From contig CM046853.1 in assembly GCA_025617745.1 (NCBI GenBank), positions 59,047,233 to 59,111,232 of the forward strand: 64,000 bases of DNA. The letters are read 5' to 3'. The notes beneath the pieces are model-generated. The model did not search any database and was not told the DNA's origin. It worked only from the letters and a program-made list of their open reading frames with translations. This DNA comes from Heliocidaris erythrogramma. Its lineage: Eukaryota; Echinodermata; Echinoidea; Camarodonta; Echinometridae. The position numbers were made by a program, and so were the translations under genes. Positions 14,930 through 27,843 of the stretch are shown here, piece after piece. Positions within the stretch are counted from its first letter, which is position 1. Each line of letters starts with the position of its first letter.

Positions 14930-15206
14930 AGGCTTTTTACACTTGCAACATTTTGCTTAGTCCCATATTATCGGTGAGGCTGAACGAGGATTTAGCCCCA
15001 CCGATAGTACAGGACAAAGCTTAGTCCACTTTCTATTCACATTGAATTTTACCCAAGTGGGCTAATCCAGAACAGTACGGGATGACTAAACGCAAAAAAT
15101 GTTCGGGTTAAGCGCTCTGGCTGAGGAGATAGTATTGGACTAATACTGCAAATGAGAACAGAAAATGGTCCGGGGGTTAAGAATAGTACAGGGTTGTAAA
15201 AAGCCT
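14930..15206. mobile_element. Short terminal-inverted-repeat element
   Basis: The left end AGGCTTTTTACA is matched in reverse at the right end (TGTAAAAAGCCT), 277 bp in all, with TAATA immediately outside both ends within one base, a plausible target duplication. An internal partial inverted repeat (TATCGGTG and CACCGATA) lies at 14970-15006. No coding potential. Confidence 0.65.
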
Positions 15207-15669
15207 AATAGACTCCTTGTACAATACATGCAAGTAGAGACCAAGACATTGAATTTATGGCGATCATCATAAAGGCAGACCAAATTTGTATGATTATCCC
15301 TTTTATACAGTCATAAATTTTAACTAAAAACAGCTTCATGGTAACACAGAGAGAAAAAGAGGTTAAAGTTTGACCTCTTATCCTACCAATCCACTTCTGA
15401 GCCCCCTGATGCTGGTCCACTGACACAAGACCCTGAGCAGCAGGGTCAACATTGCAGCAACCACTCCAGTCCTACATGTACATGTACCAACATTCCTAAC
15501 CCAAAACATGAATGACAGCACTCACTGAAACCATCTCTAGCAGGTCCATGCTGAAACCAAGCATGTGAATTCAACGAAAAATTCAGACTACCTGAGTAGA
15601 TCTGAAGATCAAAAAAATAACAATGATGTGAAATAAAGGAGAATAAGGGGAATAGAAAGTGATATGAGA

Positions 15670-15690
15670 GCAAGAGAGAGAGAGAGAGAA
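15670..15690. repeat. (GA)n microsatellite
   Basis: GA dinucleotide array in a purine-rich region. Confidence 0.9.
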
Positions 15691-17209
15691 ACATAACAGA
15701 GAGAAAGTACAAGAGTGGAGGAGGCAGAGCAGTGAGCAACTTAGCTCTGGAAAGCTGAAAAAAAAGCTCTGGTTAACAAAAATAATAAAATACATAAAAT
15801 TTACTGAGATGAAACCTCACTGTAAACTATAGGCTAGCACATCCCACAAAGCTTCTGTAAACAAAAAATAAGCATGTTTTTTTTACACATTGAGGGTATG
15901 TTGTATGGTTCGTATCTTCTACTGATGGAGATATACAATACAGGCAATTTCCCTAATTGGATTGACAACAGCTATGGAAGGACAAATAGGACAATACACA
16001 CAGAGACGTTGAGGGGAAAGAATGGGTGAGAGAAATAAACACGCACTTTGCTCGCGCACAATGCAATCATGGGCACGACTCCATGGGGTTCCTCCAGTCA
16101 TCCCGGGGCGCACTTGATCAACATTCTTTGTTGATTCTTTGTGCAAATGTGATAGGAACTCTGTGTTTCAAGGACTTGCAGAGAAAACAAATTTGTGAGA
16201 TACTTGCAGAGGGAATGCAAGTTCATTGTCCACACAATCATTGTAGTGATACAAATGCAACATGTTTACACACACTTTAAACAATCTTTATTTCCCTGAA
16301 TTCCCTCTCATAAAGTATTAACCAGTAGGTAAAATCATGGAAGCCTAAAAATCAGTGTACAATACAAGCCAGATTGCATACATACGGTCAAAACTATTAT
16401 CGAGCTCATGGTTAAAAAGTAACTTTTTTAGCTAAATAAATGATTCAGTTTACACTCTACAAAAGCACTTTTTGTGTACACGTGGAGTACTAATGTACAC
16501 ACTACTTGAAGCTTTTGGATATATATATCAACATCATTCCACCTACGCTGTAACAGTTAGAAAGATAAATGCACACATAAGAGGATCTCATTCTCATAAA
16601 GGTAATTGTAACCTGCCCTTTCAACAGTAAATCTAATGAAGTGTGTCATTTTACAACAAACAGACGTACATTTAGCTTTCTTCAAGCACTTACAAAATAG
16701 CACAGTCCTTAGGCTCTTATAAAGGTGTCTAGTTTTGCCTGTTCAGAAAGGCATGGTACTGTGAAAGATCTGCTTCTAAACATGGGTACTGGTTTAGAAC
16801 AGGGGGACTCATAAACAAAGAAGGATACAGCCATTGCGTCAGTGAGATCCATGGTGAGAGGTACAGTACCAATTATTCCCCCTCGCTTGGGTACTCAAGC
16901 AAATGGGTAGCATTAAAAAGGACCACCAGCACAAACTTATTATAAATATCGAAGAGGCTATGCCCATTTCAATCATTTGAATTTAAATTTATTCAAGAAT
17001 TGTATAAAAATCCCAATTGGGCCAGTCAGAGATATACACTGTACATATCAGTAGAATTACACACAAGTTGTTCGAAATGGACATGCAATTGTAAATGTTC
17101 CAGCAGTCATAAATTTCTATTTTTGTAAGAATATTTCAAAATTTCTCTTCCAGACATGAAATGATGCAACAATTGCACATGAAACTAGAAAGGCCGTCAA
17201 AGGCGGCAG

Positions 17210-17807
17210 ACCCACGCCTTAGCGGCGCTACAGAGTAGTTGCATTCTTTCCCTAATCGATTCTTTCCTGTCACTATATTTTATATTTTTTATTTTTCTCC
17301 TTATTTTATCGCAATAAAGACTTCCAGATTTGGCATAATCTACTATTTAATACATGCATGTAAAATATTATGGTTACTTATTATTATTATGTAATTTGGC
17401 ACGATGATACTGCATGTGAATATATTTGTTTGTGTATCTTACCTTGATTATTGTGAAAAATGTTATTTTGAAAAATGAAGTCATAAAATATTCTTAAAAA
17501 CAAAAAAAACTATCCGAACTGAAGTTCCTATAACCGATCATCACCAAAATCTAATCGATTCTTTTCTGTCACTATCCGAACTGAAGTTGGGGTCAAAATT
17601 TCAAGGTCACACAGAATTTGCAGGGGTCAACCGATCATCACCAAAATCTAATCGATTCTTTCCTGTCACTATCCGAACATTCCCTGAAAATTTGGTGCAA
17701 ATCCATTCACCCATTCTCTAGTTATCTTGTACACAAACAAACAAACAAACAAACAAACAAACATATGGAGCCCTTTACATAACCCTGCTGATTTTATTGG
17801 CGTGGGT
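17210..17807. mobile_element. Repetitive element with internal tandem units and ACCCACGCC ends
   Basis: Ends carry ACCCACGCC (17210-17218) and its reverse complement GGCGTGGGT (17799-17807). The motif CTAATCGATTC followed by TTTCCTGTCACTAT appears three times (near 17252, 17552 and 17649), two of them preceded by ACCGATCATCACCAAAAT, so the body has diverged tandem units. A (CAAA)n run at 17728-17762 lies before the right end. No protein-coding frame. The family name is not known to me. Confidence 0.6.
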
Positions 17808-18026
17808 AATCAGCTAAACAATGCCACTGTGACAAAATGTCACTAACTGTACATATAAAAAGCTACTTGTACAGTACTCAGTAGAAGACAAGAGGATTTT
17901 ACTAGGCATCAATACCTCCCATTCATTATTGACAGTTTTCTAAACTGGTTGGATACAATCAGGAGATTAATGAGATTGTTTACAGGGCAATACCTTTGTT
18001 CTTCCAGCCTTACTCCATGGAGTCAA

Positions 18027-18074
18027 ACCAAGGAGGTACTACATGTAGGCAAGCTTGCCTAGTACCTCCTTGGT
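18027..18074. repeat. Perfect hairpin enclosing a second palindrome
   Basis: ACCAAGGAGGTACT (18027-18040) is exactly inverted at 18061-18074, and the loop contains the perfect palindrome AGGCAAGCTTGCCT (18047-18060). Confidence 0.85.
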
Positions 18075-18089
18075 CAAACACTGGGATAG

Positions 18090-18157
18090 CCTGGAAGTAT
18101 AAAAAGCCTGGAAGTATAAAAAGCCTGGAAGTATAAAAAGCCTGGAAGTATAAAAAG
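18090..18157. repeat. Four tandem copies of a 17-bp unit
   Basis: CCTGGAAGTATAAAAAG is repeated four times without mismatch, directly right of the hairpin at 18027-18074. The perfect identity suggests a recent expansion, so the locus is likely length-polymorphic. Confidence 0.95.
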
Positions 18158-21100
18158 CATAAATTTAATCCTTGATTCCAATTGTGGGTTCAGAAGATTA
18201 TCTCCCTTCATGGGTTGGTGTTGTTTATTGATCTGACAATGAGGGACTCTCTCATTCTTCATGGTTCTTTGTGGAAGGTGCCATATATGCACAGACGATG
18301 CAATAACTGACTTCTGGGGGCAAGACCATAGTTCATGGCAAACATGTGCAGTTTCATTTTGACTTCAAAAATACTACCAAAGCTACTTTACTCAAGCGCT
18401 CTACAGATAACATTGTACATTCAGGTACAATGGGCTAGACACCTACAACCATTCACAATATCTTGGTGGACTTTCCTACCAAACAAGATAAATAAAGTGC
18501 ATCAATGAATCATGTTGAACATTGAACACCAAAACAAGATACTTACATCACAACCAGCATACATGTACTCTAAACATCAATATTCTACCATTTACTATGG
18601 TACAGATTTCATTCAAACAGATTTGAGTTCTCTAACTCCATGTATAATTCATATTGTACAATTTTACTATTTTAGCCATTTTTTCAACATTCTCTTATCT
18701 CAACACTTTACATGTATGGTTTATCATATCTCTGAAGCATCAAACAAGCACTCAAATTTCTACCAAAAAATAAATAACTACGGTACCTTAAATATCATGG
18801 CATCAAGTAAACTTATCCACATGTTAGTACAGAAAAATAATTGTCTGCCGTCCAGTCTACATGTACCCATCCATCAGACACTTATCAACCAGGCTTTGTT
18901 CCACCACATGCATTCTAATTAATTAATGATATCAGAGAAGTTGAGACAAATGGAGGACTCCATCACTCCAGACAGCCTAAACATGGTCTCATCAATGCAT
19001 GACACCATATCTGCAGGACACATGAGTACATAAATCTCCTTGTGAAACACTAATGCCTGATTGCAGCCATCCCTATCCACCCCCTGCAGACTGTAATTTA
19101 CAAGCACATGACTGAATTTAGACATTATGAACTGTTTTGAGTTCCCAAAATTCATAACTTTAATATACAATGAAAAACACATCCTAGCAAAAGAAAGATT
19201 GAAAAATGTAAGGTTCAAGAACCAAAGCTTAGAGACAAAGTCTCTTCAATACGTTATTTGCAAATTAGCTATAAAACGATCATTGAAGGATAGAATATAA
19301 GATTATGAAAAAAATAAAACTAATAACTTTACATGTAGCTTCTACAAATATGCTAGATTATACTACAATGTACATGTAGTAGTCCAAAGCTAAATTTCAA
19401 TGAATTGTGTCATAAAATATCTTAATAATTTTTTTCACAAATGCTGAAAAAAGTCAAGGAAGTCTATTTTCTCATCCCTTCAACTTTTACCAACATTGTA
19501 CACAGGTACATCACTTTCTGTTAGAATAATTAGAACCTGACCAACACTGATGTAATTGTAATCTGTATTTAGACAGCTATTTTACTTCAGGTGCCAGTGA
19601 GATCATAAAAGCCTCTGAAATGTTTATCTTTCTGGAGTGTCTGCCTAATGTTATGGCTATATTAATCACAGTTAATGTCTGTTTACACTTTGTTTATTGG
19701 TTGACAACACTAATGTACACATGGATGTGCCTGGTTTCAGAATGTTGTGTTGAAAGACACTTTTGGTTTAAAGTAAAAATTGCACATCGAGTGCACACAC
19801 ATCTTCATCTCTGGTGATGCGGATGTAACCTTTAGAGTACTGTGATTGGTTCCCTTATCTATTGAATCTTGTGAGGAGCATCATTTTCTTGGAACTGTTT
19901 TTTTTTAAATGTTTTACTAGCATGTGCTTTGTGAAATCAAATCATCATAATCATTTAAGGATATGGAAAGCTAGTGAATGCCGCATCGTAACCATATGGT
20001 TAATTTGAAGGACCTTACTTTGCTGTAAAATGTTATAACCATGGAATTGCCCATCACATTGTACAATGTACATGCAAATTACTGTTTTACTTCTGCCTTT
20101 AACAACTTCTGAATTCTAAAATACATGTACATGTGGAGGCATTGGTAGGTGATCGTAGGACTACATTTGCGCCACATGTACTGTACATATTTTGCTGTAA
20201 GAACAAAGAGAAATGGAAAACATATTGAAAATTGAAAATTCCTTTACTTAAATGTAGCAACAACAGGAACCTTATTAGCAGTAATATTGACATAAGATCT
20301 ATGAAAATGTTAAAAACAGGCAATAGAAGGAACATTATAGCAATATGAGCACATACATGTATAATCTGTCAGAAGCAATGCCATTCGATCTATTAGAAAA
20401 TCCAGAAATACAGATAAAAAGACAATGAAATCTAGTGCACTCAGTCAATAACAGGAACACTGAACCACAACCTGTAAGTCTCACATAACTATTTTCCGGG
20501 ACATTCACGTTTTTTTTAAATATCGTTTTTCTTCTTAATCAATCTAAAATCAATTTTCACAACCACCATCATTCACTCCTTAAATGTGTCTTGCTAATGG
20601 ACATGCATTGGACAACAAAATGCATTATAAGAATGAAAAATAACAAGAACGAGCTCACAATGACGGAAATTAAAATGATGAGACATGATTAGCAGCAGGT
20701 GACAAAATACAAGCGAGGCTTTTGCCTCCGCCCGACAAGAGGTAATCATCCTCCACTCGTTCAGTTTCCCTCTGCATCCACATTTATCTCAGTTCACCCA
20801 CCGTGATGGAATGATGACTCATTGGTGTATTCTCAGACTCAAACATCGTATTTTTTACATCACATAACTAGTGTAATTCATGAGTTAATTTTGCTTTCAA
20901 TTTTCTGTTTCAAAACAACATGAGAGCACACAAAAACTATGAAATAAGAGCACGCAAAAAGTATGAAATAAGGGCCCGCGCACTTGAAGTTGGGTTCGGC
21001 ACGAGGGGCTTTTCAGTTTTCCTTCATATTTTTCATACTCCTTAACCGTTAACCCACAGAAGGCCAGGTAAAGTATTTTGAGGTTGACTTTACACATTCT

Positions 21101-22060
21101 AGGTGTACACAAATTATTTTTCAGGTGATCGGTACACTTTAACACTACAGCATGTATCATAGAATCAACAATTAAATGATTGTGATTTATTCATATAGTT
21201 TCATATTTTTCAAGTCCAAACATTGTTTGAAAGAAGAAAAAAAAATAAGCATGGAAAAAAAAAAGTTTTTTCCATGCTCTTTTTTACATCTTTATATTTT
21301 GCTGGATAATGTCTGTAATAGAATGAAGCCCTAACAACTTTAGTCAAATGTAAAAGAAATAATTAATGATAACAAAGACAATCTTCAAATCTCCATTCCT
21401 GAGCATTCTTTTCTTTAGCTCAACACCAACCACAAATGCAAAAGAACCTGATACAAAAGTAGACAATGGAACAGTAAGTACAGTGTCTCTTACAGGATCC
21501 TACATGGATCTACAACTTTGTTATGCATACTGGTGCTAATGATGACACATGTATCCAGGAAGAGGAATGGACAGTGAGTGATGCGATCACAATCAGCCAC
21601 TTCGTTGCATTTGTTACCATGGCGATCGCTAGATGGTGGCTCCAGTGTCGTTTGAATTACCCAGAAGGGTACACATACAGTGAGTACATGTACATGTACA
21701 GGAAGCCCTCATTTAAAACTGAACAAGTCCTCAAGTATAAAGATACTACCACGTGGCAATGTGATGTGCAAAAGTCAAGTGAGATGTAGAATCACAAGTA
21801 CAGACCAACTATCAAATTTTGCTGGAGTAAATCAATAAGCGTAATATTTCACCAAAATTCACATAAAAATTATATTTACTTGCAGTACATACATCAGAAT
21901 CAGTCGGTGGAACAGAAATCCTCAATCAGTAAATCATCCCACAGCCCAACAACTTGGGGAAAAATGTATAACATACATGTACATGTATATCTAACACTGA
22001 TATCACCAAATATATATCTATTGATCAAAAAATAATTTCAAACGTGGAAAATTTTCTTAC

Positions 22061-22825
22061 CTGAAACTTGAACTGTAAACTGGATTGTCTGAGGAATATC
22101 TGATCCTCGCAGAGTAGGATTGAGTCTGATCCCACCTGTGGTAGTATTCAGAATCAGATGCTGATTGTTGTTGCCACTCGTGATCTCATAACTCAAAGTG
22201 TCAGAGACATCTGGGTCTGTTGCAGGAACCTGTCCTATATCATCCTCATGAAAGTATCCTTCATAATTGTTGAAGTAAATCTCAAAGTCTCCTAGGATGG
22301 GCGCATTGTCGTTCACATCAAGAACCTGGATGTGAACCGTAGCTTCAGCGAAATATGGGACATTCGTCGCATGGACAATGATCTCGTACTGATTTCTGGC
22401 TTCATAGTCAAACATTTCCAAAGAGATGATAAGTCCAGTGTCTGGGTTGATCTCAAAGTAATCCTGATCACCCCTGACGATGGTGTACTGGACATGAGCG
22501 TTGAATCCAGAGTCAGGATCTGAGGCAAGCAGTTTCATGACCTGCTCCCCAGGATTCCGATTCTCTCTGATCGTAACGTAGTAGTCCCGTTCATCGAATG
22601 TTGGTGGATTGTCATTGATGTCAGTGATCTCTACTGTTATCTGGGCAGAGGTCTTCAGTGATGGTACACCCTGGTCATATGCGAAAGCAACCAGGTTGTA
22701 TTCAGGCTGGTACTCACGATCAAGCATGGAGGCAACTCGTATGACACCGGATGTCTCGTCAATGGTGAATCGTCCTCCACCACTGTCACCATCTTCAAAA
22801 GTGTACTTGACCTCACTGTTTGAAC
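22061..22825 (-). CDS. CELSR: CELSR/Flamingo seven-pass cadherin, exon 2 (cadherin repeats 7-9)
   Basis: Second coding exon, 765 nt, phase 1 at both ends. The acceptor (pyrimidine-rich tract then TATAG) ends at 22826 and the donor GTAAGA starts at 22060. It encodes the rest of cadherin repeat 7, then repeats 8 and 9, with linkers DINDN and DVNDN. The segment with FNNY and ATDPDVSD resembles the CELSR membrane-proximal cadherin repeat, where vertebrate proteins have a similar FNNY and AYDPDVSD run. The spliced product so far is 1218 codons and completes the nine-repeat ectodomain block typical of the family. The downstream EGF, laminin-G, GAIN/GPS and seven-helix regions must lie at lower coordinates or outside the window; I did not find them in 1-22060. 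Confidence 0.92.
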
Positions 22826-25800
22826 CTATAATGCATACACAAAAAGAAAATACAAAATTTATGTTTATTTTTGTCACATGATATGAAAGTTTAGTTAGCT
22901 TCAGAAATAAAATCCAACTGATTTTAGAACAGACAATAAGAGTCAGTAACACATATCACAAAATTTTATAAGTCAATGAGAATGACAACTAATATGCGTT
23001 TCGACATAAGCATGTTTAGAGGGGGGAAATGAAGTAGACTTCTTATCTTTACCCTCTCTAACTTCTACTTCTTTTTTCTATCACTTTTGCACTTTTTTTT
23101 CTTATTAAATTATGTGAGAAATGAGAAAGGTTTCCTTTGCAAGAACAGGACAAAATAAAGCAAAACAAATGAGAACAATTTTAAGTAATGCTCACTCCCA
23201 TTTAGAAAAAACAATTAATATGATTTCTGTTACTACATGTAGCATCGTTTCTGTAATTTGGTTTACCTGGTAAGTTTTTTGCTCTTACATATATCCCTTG
23301 AAAAGAAAAATTCCCATATTTTTTCCTACTTCTCTAGACAATGTCAGAATCCTTTGTTAAGTACTCTTTTAGTTATGATAACATATACAAATGTATGATT
23401 ATAGTTATTTGTACTCTGGTAAACTTTTCTTTCTTTTTTTGTGGTGGGGGGGGGGGCATCTGTTATTGCTTTTTTCTTACATTCTACATATCAATTCACC
23501 ATCAAACTTGTTTCAAAACACTTGCAAAGTTTAATAACAATTGACTTAAATTCAGAATAACAAACAAAGTTTTAACATGCAGAACAGGATTTACACTTTT
23601 CTTCTAAAATAATCACCATTCTTTGACTACACCATGTTTGGATCCCACCGCTGCCACCAGTTATAGCACAAATTCCGTAATTTTTTATTCAAAACTATTT
23701 TGCCAAACATTATTTTGCACATAATGAGCCATACACCTTTAAAACTTTGCACATTTACAGTGCATAACAAGATAACTACATGCATTAATAGTTGTTGCAT
23801 TAATCTGCTCAATTAAAACAATCTACCACTTAAACACAAAATCATACATGTACACTGCCATTAAATCTCTCCTACATGTACACACATTCTAATGACCCTC
23901 TATAAAAGTACACAGGTACACACACACACAAGATAAACTAATTTACAATAGACAGCATGAATCAATGGAGGTCTAGTCCTTTTATTGTCTATTGACTCAT
24001 CTCTTTTCTGGCTCAGTTACATGAGTACCATGGTGCTGTATGGCTGGCTGCTTTTAGGCTTCTAATTTGAATATCAATAGATGCACCTTTTGTGAATCAG
24101 GGTTCAGAGATCTCATACACACATATCACACACTGAAGACTTGGGCTTAACCAATCAATGGCAATTGTTATTCTTGATCCTCCCATGCATTGGTGAAGCT
24201 TCAGAATAAATCGACTTTCTATCCCCTTATTCACCTACAATAGCTTCTCTTTGGGACATGTTTTGCACATGACACATGTCTCAACTGAATAACTATGAGT
24301 CTTTGATACACTTTTCGCGGGATTAATTTTTCGTGCTCGGCTGAGTAAAGTGAATTTCGCGTGTTTTTAATTTCGCTGACGCGCTAGGCCCATGCGCAAA
24401 AGAATACATAAACAAAAATATTGTTTTTATTTTCGAGCACATTTCATGCTGCGCGAAATGCGCGAAAATTTCCACACCGCGAAATATTCCACGTTTACAG
24501 TATGTCTCATTCTTTACATAATTTTGTGTGTCAATGGGACAAATTTTCAATTTCATTTATGTTTGCATGGGAAAATAAAATAAACTAAAATGTTTATCTT
24601 ACCCCACTCTTACATGTACATGTAATTCTACATGTACAATGTACTTCCTCTTTTTAGTTTTATATCCATTTTCTCTATTTCTTTTTCAAAACTATCTCTA
24701 AGGATTGAGAATAAATTCCTTGCAATAAAAAAACAATGAAATGATTGTGCAATTACTATTTACCTGTTAATGTATAAGGGCCTACATGTACATGTGTTGT
24801 GGTAATAAAATCAAAGTGATTTGTAATTAAGTAGTGGCTGATGAGTATTGTGTACAGCTGAACATCACCTTTAATTTGTTGTTAAAATTATTTATAGAAC
24901 CATTTTTACAACATTTTCTTTTCGGATTTAAATAGTACCCTTTAAAATTCAAGATCCTAATTCATGTAATCCACAATGAGACTGACTCTCTAATAAATAA
25001 TTTTATCCTGAGTTAGTTGTAGTCTCAGTTCTGGTGCAATTAATAATGTATAAAGTGTATAAATCTTGGAGTGTTTTATGTGAAAGTCCTATCTACATGT
25101 ATGGCTACGTACAGTTCTCATTTTATGTACATAGTCGGCACATTACTTTACTGGTGCATGCATTTGACCAAAGATCTGGCCAAGTCCACTGCTGCTGGAT
25201 CTCAAGGGTCATTTTAGCGTGTCTGCTGAATAGGTTACTATGGGAACTACCTACATGTACTTATATTGGTGTCATACACTACTTGTTTAGTAACACCGTT
25301 AGTAACAAAAATTGAATTCCAATATGAACATTTTGTACTGGAATTCATTTCAAGGAATTCCATAGTGATTTTCCCCCAAAATACATAAATTATCTTTTCT
25401 GTGTTACACACGTTTTGGATGACATTCACTTAAATACTATTTCACTTTACCAGTACTTCAACTTTCCTTTAGAGCTTACATGCAATCTGTTTTTATGTCT
25501 ATTACATCCTTTTAAAACTGAAAATTGTTGCTGCATTTTCTTACAAATTTTGAGGGCACATTTCCCTTCCTAAAGGTTTTTCTCCCAAGCAGATTGGAAT
25601 GTCTTTTACCTAATAGCAATCTCAAATCACACTCAATTCACTCTCTCATTCTCCAAGTCAAGGGGGTTGAGGCATTGTAATTAAGAAAATCAACTTTTGT
25701 ATCGTCTGGCACCTACTGCCGAAAGTCCACAAAAATATAGGTTTTCTATTCTTCTTCCCCCTGTGCATGAACACTTCAGTAGTGAGTAAATAGACTGAGC

Positions 25801-27843
25801 AACCATACAGTCCAATGGGTGTGAGTCAACACTTCTGGACTCCCTTTGTCCCATGCTAAAATCACGTTTGAATGAGGAGTCCCATTTGTACATGTATGTA
25901 CACATGCATTTGAATTAACTGCCAAATTGTGCAGACTGTGAAACTTGTCAACATCGCCCTCCCTTCAAGAATTCCCCCTGGCAGTCAGGGGTTCAAAATT
26001 CTAGTAGTAAACATTACATGTACACCCTTTTTTCTCTTATTTTTTTTTATTTTGTTGTTGTTATTTGGCAACAAAAAAAAAAGACAAAGAAAAAAAAATG
26101 ATTATGTTGCTTTCTTTTTCACTCTTTTTGCTAAAAATATCCTAGCAATTTCACAAGGATAAACTGCTTTTCAGCTTTTCCATTAAGTACATGTACATCT
26201 GGTCTCTGGTGCTTCTGAAATACATGTACTCTTAACCCATCTAATTTTCATTAATTAATAGTTTTTAAAAGGTTAAAGATATATATTGCTTTTCATTTTT
26301 TTTAGAGAGACATCATTGTATGATGTATTTAGATATGAATATATAATATCTTTTTGTATACGACTCATTTCAAATTATTCCATGTTGGTAAACAGAATGT
26401 TCATATTTCTACACCCATTTTTGTTAACACCGTGACAGTTAAAAAAGATGCTTTTCAATTCTCTGAGTAAGACTCTTTTTTTTTTTCATTGATATTTCTC
26501 AGTATCAAGACTATGATCTACGTATGTAATGTTATTAGAAAGAATGTAAAGTGTATGCAGAGTTCTTTCAATCATAGGGGCAATAACCCACAACATGAAA
26601 GGAAATCTCATAATAGATGTACATAGATGTAAATTACAATTCTAAGTGTAATACAGGATCTGTATGGAGGAGTAACAATGTCCCAGTACATGACACATGT
26701 TCAATCTTTCCACCACTGTCTTCCTTAGTTTACAAATTTTGCATAAATTAATGATGCCGCCTGATTACTGATGTAACCCTATCTTTGGACTCTAATACAA
26801 AGGCAAAGAATGTGTACAGGTAATATGTTTCTGTGACACAACCAATAGTAAAGTCCTAGAGCTCCTTCCCATAATTTCAATAATTTACTAAAATTCAATG
26901 TAGTTTGATATGAATAATCTGGAACCCTTACCAGTAAATCATGTAAATATTTTTTTTTTCACCAATTCATTTACAACTTGAAAGTTCAAGGAAGACAAAC
27001 CAATCATTCTAAATTTCTAAGAAGCATGTTATATGGTACAATAAACAGATCATAAAGGAATAAAAGTAAAGTGATTTTAAATTCAAAATAATTTATGTGC
27101 ATAAAACTGAGTAAAACAGGAATGTTTGGTATTACTAGAAAGAACACCAAAATCCCTACTTCTTTGGTACACAATAATGGGTTATAAATACATGAAATTT
27201 TTAGAGAAGTCAAAGCATTTGAAAAGATAAGTATCGCCACAAGAAAATATTGAAACAAGCAACACCACTCGGCACGGCAAGAGTTAAAGATAATGTTCTG
27301 GTTGTGGCATTACATTGTGAAAGAAACTGTCTCAAAGCAATTGAGAAAGGTTGATCATGTCTGCAAAGCTCATGCACTGCACACAGAAATGGGTTTATGG
27401 GACTGCACATATATCTAGCATTACTGTTCGGCCTGAACACTTCAGCTATTTCTTGTCAAATTTCTAATATTAAGGCATTTGAAGAGTAATCCATTTCAGG
27501 GGACATTTCTATTACATGTACTGTATGATGCTCTTCCAAACTGAAATAGGAATGAGAAAGCTCACAAATAATTTTTCACCTTTCCCAGAACTCAACCTTC
27601 TTTTTAATTGAAAGCAAACTGGCAAACATACTTTGGGGGCATTCAATTAATCATGCAGGCCTACACAACATCATTCGTGATGACCTCCTTCTTATGATCA
27701 TGGCAGTACATGAAAGTCTTATCAAAATGCCCCTCCCCTCAAAGAGTTTTTTCTTGAAAATCTTCAAACTTTACAAGGTGAACAAGTATTCTAATACATA
27801 AGAAACAAAATAACCTATGTGTGTGAAAAGAACTGATACCAAC
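22826..27843 (-). other. CELSR intron between coding exons 1 and 2
   Basis: 5018-bp intron bounded by GTTGGT (27843-27838) and AG (22827-22826), splitting repeat 7 in phase 1. It is AT-rich, with no convincing coding segment on either strand. It contains a poly-G run near 23444-23456, a (CA)n tract near 23920-23930, a CGCGAAA-rich foldback remnant at 24305-24501 and several TACATGTA-type palindromes. Confidence 0.85.
24305..24501. mobile_element. CGCGAAA-rich foldback remnant
   Basis: Contains TTTCGCG and CGCGAAA blocks in opposite orientation and ends CCACGTTTACAGTA. The blocks can pair across a centre near 24405, but the arms are degenerate. It lies in the CELSR intron and is non-coding. 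Confidence 0.5.

Larger units (their letters stand above)
1..22060. other. Non-coding block downstream of CELSR exon 2 (probable intron), repeat-rich
   Basis: No exon I can support in about 22 kb. On the minus strand this should be the following CELSR intron or introns, since exon 2 ends in a good donor at 22060. I looked for EGF-type cysteine patterns and laminin-G-like segments on the minus strand and saw none, but exons of 100-150 bp could be missed by eye. The block is AT-rich with scattered TACATGTA palindromes, microsatellites and several foldback elements listed separately. Between those (422-4585, 4827-9550, 10067-14627, 15207-17204, 17808-22060) I see only simple repeats and unassigned sequence. 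Confidence 0.6.

Noticed and set aside
18512-18922. 136-codon open frame on the plus strand
   Set aside because: Low-complexity His/Asn/Ser/Ile composition, no motif, no splice support; lies in repeat-rich AT sequence.
21523-21789. 88-codon plus-strand frame with a hydrophobic stretch
   Set aside because: No known family, no splice sites that extend it, and it ends in TACATGTA repeats.
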